From Bacteroidales bacterium (GTDB lineage: Bacteria; Bacteroidota; Bacteroidia; Bacteroidales; Paludibacteraceae): a stretch of DNA of 64,000 nt. The stretch is taken from contig SUXC01000001.1 of NCBI GenBank assembly GCA_015061165.1, forward strand, positions 124,001 to 188,000. The letters run 5' to 3'. Made by a program: the position numbers and the translations under genes. Shown here piece after piece: positions 1-8,729 of the stretch (position 1 is its first letter; the number at the start of each line of letters is the position of its first letter). The notes under the pieces are model-generated. The model was not told the origin of the DNA. It saw only the letters and a list, made by a program, of their open reading frames with translations, and searched no databases.

Positions 1-334
1 TGCGATTACAGAATTTGCGAACTTCATTTGCAATATTAGGAGAAGTACCTTCAGGAATGAGGTATTCTAAGCCTGCAGCATAGCAGTTCTTGATATTGTG
101 CTGCTGGCAGGTGTTGATTGTTTCATCCGATTCGATTTTATCTAAAATCTCATACGGCATGTTGTTATCTGCACCCCATGGCATATATTTCAGTCCGTTT
201 TTAAGTTTATTCGGTTCGATTCGTTGGGATGCACTCTCTTCTTTCCAAATTTGCCCAGAAGCGGGAACAAACGCGGCAAGAATTTTGTCTTGCTCGGTGA
301 TGATGGAGTCTACGGAAAAAATTTCTGTTTTCAT
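1..334 (-). CDS. Phage portal-like protein, N-terminal part (runs off left edge; absent from the ORF track)
   Basis: Manual minus-strand translation from ATG at 334: MKTEIFSVDSIITEQDKILAAFVPASGQIWKEESASQRIEPNKLKNGLKYMPWGADNNMPYEILDKIESDETINTCQQHNIKNCYAAGLEYLIPEG..., open to the window edge. The WGADN-MPY and central region resemble Bacteroides phage portal proteins. Confidence 0.6.
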   Translation of the reverse strand, partial: MKTEIFSVDSIITEQDKILAAFVPASGQIWKEESASQRIEPNKLKNGLKYMPWGADNNMPYEILDKIESDETINTCQQHNIKNCYAAGLEYLIPEGTSPNIANEVRKFCNR

Positions 335-416
335 ACTATCAATGGTTGTAACTAATTACGCTGCAAAGGTACACATACACGCGCGAGATAAAAAAGGACA
401 TACTAAAAGCGGGGGC

Positions 417-665
417 TTATCGCCACCCGCTTGCCAGTACTCGGCTCTCCTCAAGGCGCTGCGCCTCTTGCCGCTTGAGCGCACTATCAAGCTGCTTGTA
501 TAGCCACCCTGCACGACCGCTGAAGAAATCTTGCTCTATCTCTTGGCTCTCTCTGAACTCTCGCATACTGCAAGCATACACCTTGCGCTCTACTGGCTGC
601 ACTACAGGCTGAGCCACTGGGCGGCTCTCTGCCTCTGCGAACATTGCAAACAAATCTAATTGCAT
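417..665 (-). CDS. Small hypothetical phage protein
   Basis: ORF trimmed to MQLDLFAMFAEAESRP..., collinear with neighbouring phage genes. Confidence 0.45.
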   Translation of the reverse strand: MQLDLFAMFAEAESRPVAQPVVQPVERKVYACSMREFRESQEIEQDFFSGRAGWLYKQLDSALKRQEAQRLEESRVLASGWR

Positions 666-669
666 AACC

Positions 670-861
670 TTATTTATTCCATTCAAAAGTGACACCATCA
701 TATTGCTGTATACTATTCCAAAGATTATCAAGATTGTAATGTGTCATTATACTACAGTAGATACCACCTTGTTCTATTTCATCGATTGCCTTGCCTATTG
801 TATTGAGCAACTCATAGAGATATTTTTCACTTGCAATCTGCTTTTCTTTATCTGTCATCAT
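670..861 (-). CDS. Small hypothetical phage protein
   Basis: 63 aa ORF overlapping the stop of the upstream gene (861/858). Confidence 0.45.
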   Translation of the reverse strand: MMTDKEKQIASEKYLYELLNTIGKAIDEIEQGGIYCSIMTHYNLDNLWNSIQQYDGVTFEWNK

Positions 862-1196
862 TGTGCGCCTCCTTTCTTTGTAAAATGTACTTGATTAGCA
901 GCGAACAGAAAAACAACAGGATAGAACGGACTGCCCTCACGCTCTACAGGCTTGCCCCAAAATAGGAGCGCATGCTCGCCACGCTTGACCGCTGCGCCTC
1001 GCTTTTTCCAACCCTCGAATGTATGCAACTTTGCGCCACTCTTCAAACCATAGGCTTCACGGAGTAATTGATTGATTGTGTAATCTTCGCGACAATTCAT
1101 AGAAGCACGGACATCTAACTCTACTGATAGATTTCTTAAACTTTTTCTAATTGCTACCATCTTTTCGGCTGACTTCATTTGTTGTAACTCTTTCAT
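858..1196 (-). CDS. Hypothetical protein with ArdC N-terminal-like segment
   Basis: LREAYGLKSGAKLHTFEGWKKRGAAVKRGEHALLFWGKP resembles the ssDNA-binding ArdC N-terminal fold found on mobile elements. Confidence 0.45.
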   Translation of the reverse strand: MKELQQMKSAEKMVAIRKSLRNLSVELDVRASMNCREDYTINQLLREAYGLKSGAKLHTFEGWKKRGAAVKRGEHALLFWGKPVEREGSPFYPVVFLFAANQVHFTKKGGAQ

Positions 1197-1717
1197 AACT
1201 GTAGGATTTTAATTGTTTAACTTGTGAATAATTAATTTTTGAATTTATACTGCTTTACCAAGGTAGCGAGTGCCGCTTGCAAGATTTTTACGAAAAATAC
1301 TACCTATCGGGTTGGAGATTTTTCTTTTGTAAAACGCTGCTTGACCTTGCAAGGCGACAGCGCGAGCGTCTTACCTTTGCAGTACTAAAGGCGAAAATTA
1401 TACACAAGGTAACGAAATCCGCAGAGAAAGAGACAAAATGAAGCGAGCGAAAGAGAGAAAGCAGAAAAAAGATGTAGCCCCCACATGCTTGTCATGTATT
1501 GAGCAGACTGGAGCAGACGGATCCGCCATCGGTTCCGCTCTGGGAAGGACAGCAGACACCTGCCTGCGAGACAAAGAAAATAGCATTTTGTTGGAGTCAA
1601 CAAAATGATTGGGGAGATGATAGGGAAGTTGAGTTCCTAATCAAAAACACCCCCGTTTTGCAAAGTCCAGTTTACAAAATAAGAAAATAATAAGGAAAAG
1701 TATATTTTTTCGCAAAA

Positions 1718-1755
1718 ATATTTGCATATAAGTAGAAATTTTACTACCTTTGCAG
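1718..1755 (+). promoter_or_regulatory. Bacteroidetes-type promoter for hicAB
   Basis: Upstream TTTGC and TACCTTTG immediately before hicA. Confidence 0.55.
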
Positions 1756-1776
1756 TGGATTTAAGAAATAATAATT

Positions 1777-1965
1777 ATGAACTACAACGAATTAAAGAAA
1801 AAACTAATGAAAGCTGGATGCTACTTAGAGAAGCAGAAAAGCAATCATGAATGGTGGTACAGCCCACACACTGAACAACATTTTCCAATTCAACGCCACG
1901 GAAAAATGGATATTGGAAAAAATCTTTTGAAACAAATTAGCAAGGAATCAGGGGTTAAACTTTAA
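1777..1965 (+). CDS. hicA: HicA-family mRNA interferase toxin
   Basis: 62 aa: MNYNELKKKLMKAGCYLEKQKSNHEWWYSPHTEQHFPIQRHGKMDIGKNLLKQISKESGV; typical HicA length, NHEW and HGK motifs. Confidence 0.85.
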   Translation: MNYNELKKKLMKAGCYLEKQKSNHEWWYSPHTEQHFPIQRHGKMDIGKNLLKQISKESGVKL

Positions 1966-2016
1966 CCCCTCACCTTGCAAAAAAATATAAACCAACTTAA
2001 CAAAAAAAATGGAACT

Positions 2017-2418
2017 ATGGCACAGATTAAAGTAATTATGAAACGCGAGGACAGTGGAATGTTCTTGGCAGATCCACAACACAACTACAAGGTTGGATTG
2101 CATGGATATGGTAAAACGGCAGATGAGGCATTAAATGATTTGCGTTGTGTCTGGGAAGAGGCACAAGAATTTTGCCCAGAACTGCCAGAGGTATCGGCAA
2201 TGGAATTTGTTGTAAAATATGAAGTCGCAAGTTTTCTTCAGGAGTATGCTGGATTATTTTCTTTAGCAGGACTTGAAAAGATTACTGGCATTCATCAAAA
2301 ACAACTGGGGCATTATCTCAATGGAAATAAGCGCCCTCGTCCAGAAACTACGCGCAAAATTGAGCACGCATTGATACAATTCCGCACACGATTTGATAAA
2401 GTGCAATTTGTAGATTAG
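2017..2418 (+). CDS. hicB: HicB-family antitoxin with C-terminal HTH
   Basis: Directly downstream of hicA; MAQIKVIMKREDSGMFLADPQHN..GLHGYGKTADEALNDL plus an HTH segment LAGLEKITGIHQKQLGHYLNGNKRPRPETTRKIEHAL. Confidence 0.8.
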   Translation: MAQIKVIMKREDSGMFLADPQHNYKVGLHGYGKTADEALNDLRCVWEEAQEFCPELPEVSAMEFVVKYEVASFLQEYAGLFSLAGLEKITGIHQKQLGHYLNGNKRPRPETTRKIEHALIQFRTRFDKVQFVD

Positions 2419-2460
2419 AAAGGCTCGTCAGTTGTAGTTTACAACTATTCTTAAATCTCT

Positions 2461-2494
2461 GAGCCGCAGGTTGAGCCTCCTGCGGCTTTTTTTA
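2461..2494 (+). terminator. Rho-independent terminator after hicB
   Basis: AGCCGCAGG-TTGAGCCT-CCTGCGGCT followed by T-run. Confidence 0.8.
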
Positions 2495-2554
2495 TGCACA
2501 TATACAAACAAGGCACGCTCCATCAGCGTGCCTTGTTGAATAGAATATGCGCTA

Positions 2555-2776
2555 TTATTGAACTGGTGAGAGGTCTATCGTAACATGCCATTTTCCATTA
2601 TCTTCAGTATCAAATGTACAATCAATTTTCGAATCTCCCAGAGGAGTAGAAACTACAGTACATGGCAGTTTATTATCATTAGAAGCGATATGCTTGAGTA
2701 ATTCTGATATATAATCTCTCAACCCGTTATTCGTCATGGGCGATGGTACCATAGGTGGAAATAATGGAGCTTTCAT
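2555..2776 (-). CDS. Small hypothetical phage protein
   Basis: 73 aa ORF overlapping the upstream ORF stop (ATGA). Confidence 0.5.
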   Translation of the reverse strand: MKAPLFPPMVPSPMTNNGLRDYISELLKHIASNDNKLPCTVVSTPLGDSKIDCTFDTEDNGKWHVTIDLSPVQ

Positions 2777-2967
2777 GCTTGACCTCCTTTCTGTACTGAA
2801 TAGGTGATGAGATTACTGCCAATACGGAAGGAATAGGTAATTCCTAACTCTGTAGTCTGAAGGAAAAAATCTCTGCCATTTGTACGGAGCGCGTTGGCGA
2901 TGGAGAAGAACATCTTCACGATGTCTGTGCGACGACAAGCGTGTCGCTGATTTTGAATGTTTGCCAT
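2773..2967 (-). CDS. Small hypothetical phage protein
   Basis: 64 aa ORF behind a ~190 nt leader with a promoter match. Confidence 0.5.
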   Translation of the reverse strand: MANIQNQRHACRRTDIVKMFFSIANALRTNGRDFFLQTTELGITYSFRIGSNLITYSVQKGGQA

Positions 2968-2989
2968 ACTTGATAATTTTGAACATTAA

Positions 2990-3196
2990 ACAAAAAACCG
3001 AATACTACCCGCTGTTCAAACCTTACCAAGAGGGTCGCTAAGCCATTACAGCTGTCGCACGGGGTATTCGGTATATACCTATTATTACTCACCAGCCAAT
3101 AAAAAAGCCGCCGATTTAGGCAGCAAATTATTGACTGCCTCTTAGTATTTGGGTTTGAACGATGCAAAGGTACTACATTTTTTTGGATTGACCAAA
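2990..3196 (-). ncRNA. Candidate structured leader/ncRNA upstream of the 2773-2967 gene
   Basis: Minus promoter TTTG-N20-TACCTTTG (3165-3196), terminator-like hairpin (3101-3124) and a 9-bp perfect stem ACCGAATAC/GTATTCGGT (2997-3005 / 3064-3072) followed by TTTTTTG. Confidence 0.5.
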
Positions 3197-3742
3197 TAAA
3201 AAGCAAACTTTTTGCAGAAAAAAAGTTAGTTTTTATTTCAAAAGTGCAACTTTTACCATAGTGAAGTGCAACCTTACTATAGTGAAGTGCAACTTTACTA
3301 TGGTAATAATAGAGCAACTTTCTGTGTTGCTAACTGATTGATACTACCGACTTTTAGGGCATAAAAATCGGCACAAAAAGTAGCAAAATACAGAAATTTC
3401 CATAGATTGAAATTTATTTTGCCTGAAAATAAGAGGGTTACAGGGAGAAAAAACGTTTTTTTCTCCTTGTTTAGGCACATTGACCCCCCGCCCTGCCTGC
3501 AATTGAGCGCGAACTTCGCCCTATATTTTGTGCGGAATATGCAGCGAATACACGGAGCGAAAGCAAGAGTCTCCTTTGGCATAGAGGGCAGACAAATGAG
3601 GCAAGGGTCTCCTATGAATTAGGCAACCATTAGACACCCCATTAGACCACCCGCAGGGCGGGCGGTAGTGAGCATAGATGGACTAAGGTAGGGAGTAAGC
3701 CTGCAAACAAACGCAAACAAATTACAAACAACTCTGCAAACA

Positions 3743-3774
3743 AAAAGCGAGGGCGTCATCACGACGACCTCGCT
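3743..3774 (-). terminator. Rho-independent terminator downstream of the 3839-4132 gene
   Basis: Minus strand GCGAGGTCGTCGTGATGACGCCCTCGC followed by TTTTTG. Confidence 0.7.
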
Positions 3775-3838
3775 CGGTACACAATGAAACTAAAGTTAGA
3801 AATGAAAGACAACAAGCACGGTAGTAAGCCACCGCAGG

Positions 3839-4132
3839 CTATGAGTGAGGCTCAGGCGGAGTGTCATTCTCTGTCTCGACAGTGAATTTGCCAATGCTGG
3901 TCTTCATGTGTTGGAGATTGCGGGCTTCTCTGAGGGTAGGAGGGATTTGTGACAATACCAAAGGGCAGCATAGTAGGCAGCCATATTGGAATACCGACTG
4001 ATGGATCTCTCCTACAGGAGGAACACAGAATCCAGCCACACCTAAGCCAATCATGGCCAGCGTGCTGATGACGAAGACAAGCAGGTGAACAGGGAAGTTC
4101 TTCCAGCTGATATGTTTGAGGCGTTGTAACAT
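3839..4132 (-). CDS. Small membrane protein (possible holin-like phage protein)
   Basis: Two hydrophobic segments: VHLLVFVISTLAMIGLGVAGF and a second Cys/Leu-rich segment. Confidence 0.45.
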   Translation of the reverse strand: MLQRLKHISWKNFPVHLLVFVISTLAMIGLGVAGFCVPPVGEIHQSVFQYGCLLCCPLVLSQIPPTLREARNLQHMKTSIGKFTVETENDTPPEPHS

Positions 4133-4133
4133 A

Positions 4134-4595
4134 TTACTTAGTGTTTGAGGGGGTGGATAATCCAGTTACTATAGCAATGAACTCATCACCGATAGCGCGT
4201 GCCATGAACTCTTTGAGGTTCATGCACGATGCATACCATTTGATGGAGAACCATTGGCGAGGCTTGCGTATTTTGCGGGTACGACCGCTCTGGGTGAACT
4301 CGCCAATATCTCCAGAGTTGCCGATGGCTTTCTCACGACCAACACCGAGATCCTGATAGATACCATACTCTGGGAAGGTGTAGTGCACAGTGAGCTCCAT
4401 ATACTTGTCATCGTGCTGAACAGGGAACAGGCGCAAGCTATCGAGCAAGTGCGGTGCACTGGCTCGAGACTTACGGCGCGGGGTTTCGAATACACCAAGA
4501 TTGATAATGCGCTCACGCCAAATCTTGACCATGGTATCATTCCATGCTTCGGTGTATTGCTTGCGGCTATCTATGTCGATGAGTTTATCAGCCAT
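4134..4595 (-). CDS. Phage head-tail connector/virion morphogenesis-like protein
   Basis: 153 aa; SLRLFPVQHDDKYMELTVHYTFPEYGIYQDLGVGRE..., gp10/minor-tail-like architecture in a structural module. Confidence 0.45.
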   Translation of the reverse strand: MADKLIDIDSRKQYTEAWNDTMVKIWRERIINLGVFETPRRKSRASAPHLLDSLRLFPVQHDDKYMELTVHYTFPEYGIYQDLGVGREKAIGNSGDIGEFTQSGRTRKIRKPRQWFSIKWYASCMNLKEFMARAIGDEFIAIVTGLSTPSNTK

Positions 4596-4597
4596 AA

Positions 4598-6007
4598 CTA
4601 ATAAATGGAAGCAACATTGGGCAGCGTGGTATCAGCATACTCAAATGTCATTTCACATACGATAGGGGTATTAGGGTTGGAGGATTGATCCAACTTATAA
4701 TCGGTGATGATGATTTCGTGAGATTTCTCCTTGATAGGCTTACCATAAAACTCTATCATAGCCACCAGGCGAGAGCGGCATACCCAATAGATTTGGTCAG
4801 CCAAAGCCTGAAGGATTGGAGCTGTCTTGAGCGAGAACTCTAACCTATGCTCGACATCGTAACGGATAGTCTTGTTATCCTGAACAGCTTTATCAAAGTC
4901 AGTAGATGGAGAGCGAGTTATGGAGGATGGCACGAACGCATAGCAAAGATTATTGAAGAAATCATAATACCTCATCACCACACCTTCCGTCTGGTCAATG
5001 CAATAGATATCGAACGAGCGACTACCTAGAGTAACATTTATCTTATAGCAATCAGGACGGTATGCCCAGCCTTGATAACCTAAGCGGTTAGCTGAGATGC
5101 TACTGGAAGATGTGCCAGTGCTGCCGTCCTTCAGATAGTAGGTAACTACCATACTTTCAGCTTCGGTGGTATAGAAGTACAGAAAGAAGAACGGCATGTC
5201 GGGAGTGACAACGCCATGCTTGAGCGGAGTAAGGAAATTCTTTTTGATGAAAGTGTCGCAAGTGGTGGACGATGATGCCAGGCGCATTGGGCCAGCATGG
5301 TAGAGGACTTGTTGCTCTTGCGAAGTGATTACTTTTTCACTTGAGCAAAATTCTGCACGAACGGTAGCAACCGATAATCGGTTGGATTCCATGAACGAAC
5401 GAACCATTTGCTCAATACCAAAGCAAGTGTGATAGCCGTCTATCACACGAGTAGTAAACTCATGCACCAACTCATTATCAATATACAATTTAAGGGTATA
5501 CATATCATTCTCTGGTAGAGGTAATGAAGGGACTGATTCCACTTCAATATATCCATCAGTTAACACAATCTCTACATCATCTCCAAGATTATAATCATAA
5601 GCATATACATTGAGAACATGGTCTACAGTGTAGAGATTGCCATCGGTACCTATAAACCAACCACAAAAGCGATAATCATTGGATGATATTTTACTTACCA
5701 ATAATTTGCCTTCCGTTGACCTAATGCCATCGTTAAGCGTTGGTCCTGATGAAGAGTATATCGCAAACTCAAGATTATCATATAGACCATTGATCGTGGT
5801 TCGACCTTTAGCATTGACTACAAATAAAAAAGTAGGGAAAATGTATGTTTCTTTGTCATTGTCCCAATCGAACATCTCAAAGTAAAAAAGATTGCGACCA
5901 TCATCATAACCTGCATCACAATACTTTAGTGATGGGTTGGTAATACCAGATGAGAGGTTGAATTGCTTCTGTCTGAACTTGCTTTCGATGTCTCTTAAAA
6001 AAATCAT
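4598..6007 (-). CDS. Hypothetical phage structural protein (possible tail protein)
   Basis: 469 aa, collinear with structural genes; beta-rich. Confidence 0.45.
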   Translation of the reverse strand: MIFLRDIESKFRQKQFNLSSGITNPSLKYCDAGYDDGRNLFYFEMFDWDNDKETYIFPTFLFVVNAKGRTTINGLYDNLEFAIYSSSGPTLNDGIRSTEGKLLVSKISSNDYRFCGWFIGTDGNLYTVDHVLNVYAYDYNLGDDVEIVLTDGYIEVESVPSLPLPENDMYTLKLYIDNELVHEFTTRVIDGYHTCFGIEQMVRSFMESNRLSVATVRAEFCSSEKVITSQEQQVLYHAGPMRLASSSTTCDTFIKKNFLTPLKHGVVTPDMPFFFLYFYTTEAESMVVTYYLKDGSTGTSSSSISANRLGYQGWAYRPDCYKINVTLGSRSFDIYCIDQTEGVVMRYYDFFNNLCYAFVPSSITRSPSTDFDKAVQDNKTIRYDVEHRLEFSLKTAPILQALADQIYWVCRSRLVAMIEFYGKPIKEKSHEIIITDYKLDQSSNPNTPIVCEMTFEYADTTLPNVASIY

Positions 6008-6085
6008 AATGCATTAATTTTGGTACAAAATTAGTGTAGGAACTTCGGGAGGAAAAAGGACATACTTACAAAAAATGTCAGCATG

Positions 6086-6319
6086 CTATATCATCACCTC
6101 GCAGCCATTGATGGACATGACGAGGATATCTCGAATGGTGCGACATTCGCCTGAAGATAGCATCTTAATTCGACGTGTACCTTTGTACTTATCGAATTTA
6201 AGCCCTATACAATTGTTCATTTCCATAATGCGGCCATGTTTGGTAAGGACGACCAAATCCACAGGGTCGGGCTTCATTAGCATGTCGCACATTGTGCTTA
6301 TGTGTATTCGCTTGGACAT
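6086..6319 (-). CDS. Small hypothetical phage protein
   Basis: 77 aa ORF overlapping the upstream gene end. Confidence 0.45.
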   Translation of the reverse strand: MSKRIHISTMCDMLMKPDPVDLVVLTKHGRIMEMNNCIGLKFDKYKGTRRIKMLSSGECRTIRDILVMSINGCEVMI

Positions 6320-6867
6320 AACTTAGATTGGAATAATTCTTTGAGTGGAACGGAATGGCTACTCATCAAATCACGAAACTGTACCAGGAGTGAATGGTAC
6401 ACTTCGTTGTCAGTAGTAATGATAGCCGACTCATATCGATTGCCACGAGTAAGATTCTGCGATGTGATGATGGCGACACGCATGGGGTCGGTGTCGCTCT
6501 CGATGAGGATGAGCTTGGAATGATTATCGACAAGAAAGACTTGGTCAATTGTCTGAACGATAAACGGCCACAAGCGCAGCGTCTTGTTTGTAGCTTTATA
6601 ATCAAGCAGCAACTGAATATCCTTCACCTTACCAGAACGATGAATATGGTAGAGGCGACGGATAAACTCCTCACTAATAGAGAAGGATGTCTGTCGAATG
6701 GTGAAAGAGCCAGTCATTTGCTCCATACACCACTCTACCACATCAGCCACCTGCAGCGTATTGGTTAGATACGCCTGCAGGGGCTTGTCGGATAATGGGT
6801 AGAGAACGCGGTCAACTGCTCTGTTTGTCATTATTCGACAGGTGGATATTCGTCGTACTTCTGCCAA
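6298..6867 (-). CDS. Phage protein with PLD-like C-terminal segment
   Basis: VDNHSKLILIESDTDPMRVAIITSQNLTRGNRYESAIITTDNEVYHSLLVQFRDL resembles the second half of phospholipase D-like nuclease domains. Confidence 0.5.
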   Translation of the reverse strand: MAEVRRISTCRIMTNRAVDRVLYPLSDKPLQAYLTNTLQVADVVEWCMEQMTGSFTIRQTSFSISEEFIRRLYHIHRSGKVKDIQLLLDYKATNKTLRLWPFIVQTIDQVFLVDNHSKLILIESDTDPMRVAIITSQNLTRGNRYESAIITTDNEVYHSLLVQFRDLMSSHSVPLKELFQSKLCPSEYT

Positions 6868-7412
6868 TTGGCGTGGTATCGAGCATCAAGATCAATGATT
6901 TCCTTGACGAAAGGATAGCGGTCGCCATCAGGGCAGGAACTATGCTTTTCATTTAGCGTGAGAAGAATGAGCTGTGCATGGCACGCTCGCATATTCTGCA
7001 TAATGGAAAGATTCTCTTTGTAGAGAGACTGGATTTCTTCAGGAAGGCTATCGTGGTCAGGACGCTTGCCGACTTGAAAGGCTTCTGTTTTCTCAATGCG
7101 CTTTTTTTCTGATGTGGATTTTGCACCAGGCAATGGTTTGTCTAATTGGTGCTCTGCATTGATGGATGCTACTTTCTTTGTCATGCGCTGCACATCCTCG
7201 TGGGTGATTTCTGCAAGGCGCAGCGGTAAGAACTTGCTGAGTTGGTATTCAGCCATCTTCATATATTTGTTTGGCATGCGCTTGAAATTGTCAGCGAAGA
7301 TGGGGTTACGAACTAATTGGCGAATAAGCTTTGCACCAATCTCTCTATCGCGCTCAGCAGCTGGAGTGTTCAACCATTGCTGTAGCTGCTCTGTTAGTTT
7401 ACGGTCAATCAT
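6831..7412 (-). CDS. Hypothetical phage protein conserved in Bacteroides-type prophages
   Basis: MIDRKLTEQLQQWLNTPAAERDREIGAKLIRQLVRNP..., family recognised by memory only. Confidence 0.45.
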   Translation of the reverse strand: MIDRKLTEQLQQWLNTPAAERDREIGAKLIRQLVRNPIFADNFKRMPNKYMKMAEYQLSKFLPLRLAEITHEDVQRMTKKVASINAEHQLDKPLPGAKSTSEKKRIEKTEAFQVGKRPDHDSLPEEIQSLYKENLSIMQNMRACHAQLILLTLNEKHSSCPDGDRYPFVKEIIDLDARYHANWQKYDEYPPVE

Positions 7413-7416
7413 AATT

Positions 7417-8079
7417 TTACTGGTTATTAACGCCTACAAAGTAAATACAATTTTTTCCAAAAGGCGCGAGTAGGCGATTCATCGCACCAAGAGTGGATCC
7501 TGTAGTAACAAAATCATCGAAAACGATGAGATTGTATTCCGGAGGGATATTGCCAGGAGCAAAGTCAACGCCGATGCGCTGCTTTGTTTTGGCAATGGCC
7601 ACATCTTCATGGTAGGGGATATTCAATCGGCGAGCGATATCTTGAGCAACCAGGCATGCAAAATTGCGCTGCTTGTGTCTTCGGCGAGGCGTAGTGACTA
7701 TGGCAAATCCTCCAGCATGGAGGTTTTGACCAAGCACGGAGCCGATAAGATGCGCAACACGCGATGCAAACAAAGGAATTTTCTCATCGTCCTCTTTGAT
7801 TTCTGCCAAGGTAGGACCTTTCACCGATCTACGCCATACTGCCATGACGCGTAAGCCGACCTTGGGAAACATGTGGCAATGTTCTTCAGATAAATCACAT
7901 CGAGCCAATTCTGCACTATTAGCATGCCATGCTTTTCGTGGACCTGCGTCCGCTAATAGATCCTTACGCAAAATTGGCTGATCGATTGAATGCAAAATGT
8001 CGGAGAGCGGAGATGTGTTTATATTCTCCAAACTCTCCGACATTGTTGATACATCCTGTATGGATGGCTCAAACAACAT
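7417..8079 (-). CDS. Phosphoribosyltransferase (ComF/PRTase-like)
   Basis: PRPP-binding loop NLIVFDDFVTTGSTLGAMNRLL; upstream FAIVTTPRRRHKQRNFACLVAQDIARRL. Confidence 0.8.
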   Translation of the reverse strand: MLFEPSIQDVSTMSESLENINTSPLSDILHSIDQPILRKDLLADAGPRKAWHANSAELARCDLSEEHCHMFPKVGLRVMAVWRRSVKGPTLAEIKEDDEKIPLFASRVAHLIGSVLGQNLHAGGFAIVTTPRRRHKQRNFACLVAQDIARRLNIPYHEDVAIAKTKQRIGVDFAPGNIPPEYNLIVFDDFVTTGSTLGAMNRLLAPFGKNCIYFVGVNNQ

Positions 8080-8660
8080 TACTCTCCTTCAGTTACAGGT
8101 TCGTTGATGTTACCATCTTCAGTTGGGATAATACCCTCATAGAATGGGGCAGCGATGAGATCTGTGTGCTCCACATTGATAGTGGTATTTGCATTACCAG
8201 TGGATCCTTGACCAAGGTCTTGATTCACGGTGGCTTTACCTTGCCATTTCTCATTACCAATCATGCGGTATTTACCGTTCATGTCTTGAATAAGAACAAC
8301 GACATCACTGTTGTTGAGGTATGCAGAAGCCATCGTTGCTTTATCATCAACACCAGGGTGAACTGCAACCAACTTGTTGAGTTGGGTTTGGCTTGGTGCT
8401 TCTCCTTGAGGCTCAGAAGTAAGGCCTGACTTTTCAGCCAGCACATCAATACAATGGAATACTTTGTCAGCAGCCATCTCAAATGAGCCTTTCAAAACAG
8501 AACTGGTAGGACGACCAAATTCATCTACAGGCAAAGTAGGCCATTGGGTAATGTTTGACTTTGCCGTATAGTACAAACGGCGGCGAATACCAGGATACAC
8601 AGGTTTTCCCTCGCACCAAATAAGGCTACCCATAAGGGGTAAACATGATATTTGTGACAT
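8079..8660 (-). CDS. Hypothetical phage structural protein
   Basis: 193 aa between PRTase and major capsid genes. Confidence 0.45.
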   Translation of the reverse strand: MSQISCLPLMGSLIWCEGKPVYPGIRRRLYYTAKSNITQWPTLPVDEFGRPTSSVLKGSFEMAADKVFHCIDVLAEKSGLTSEPQGEAPSQTQLNKLVAVHPGVDDKATMASAYLNNSDVVVLIQDMNGKYRMIGNEKWQGKATVNQDLGQGSTGNANTTINVEHTDLIAAPFYEGIIPTEDGNINEPVTEGE

Positions 8661-8690
8661 ATTCAGTTTAATTTAATAGGTTACTTAATA

Positions 8691-8722
8691 GCACCTCGCC
8701 ACCGCTATAGACAGCGAGGTGC
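8691..8722 (-). terminator. Strong hairpin between capsid and downstream gene (processing or attenuation)
   Basis: GCACCTCGC...GCGAGGTGC inverted repeat; U-tract poor. Confidence 0.45.
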
Positions 8723-8729
8723 GTTAATT

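Noticed and set aside
2997-3072. tRNA or tRNA-like gene
   Set aside because: The cloverleaf-like outer stem is 9 bp and followed by a T-run; no convincing T-loop GGTTCGA, anticodon arm or CCA context.
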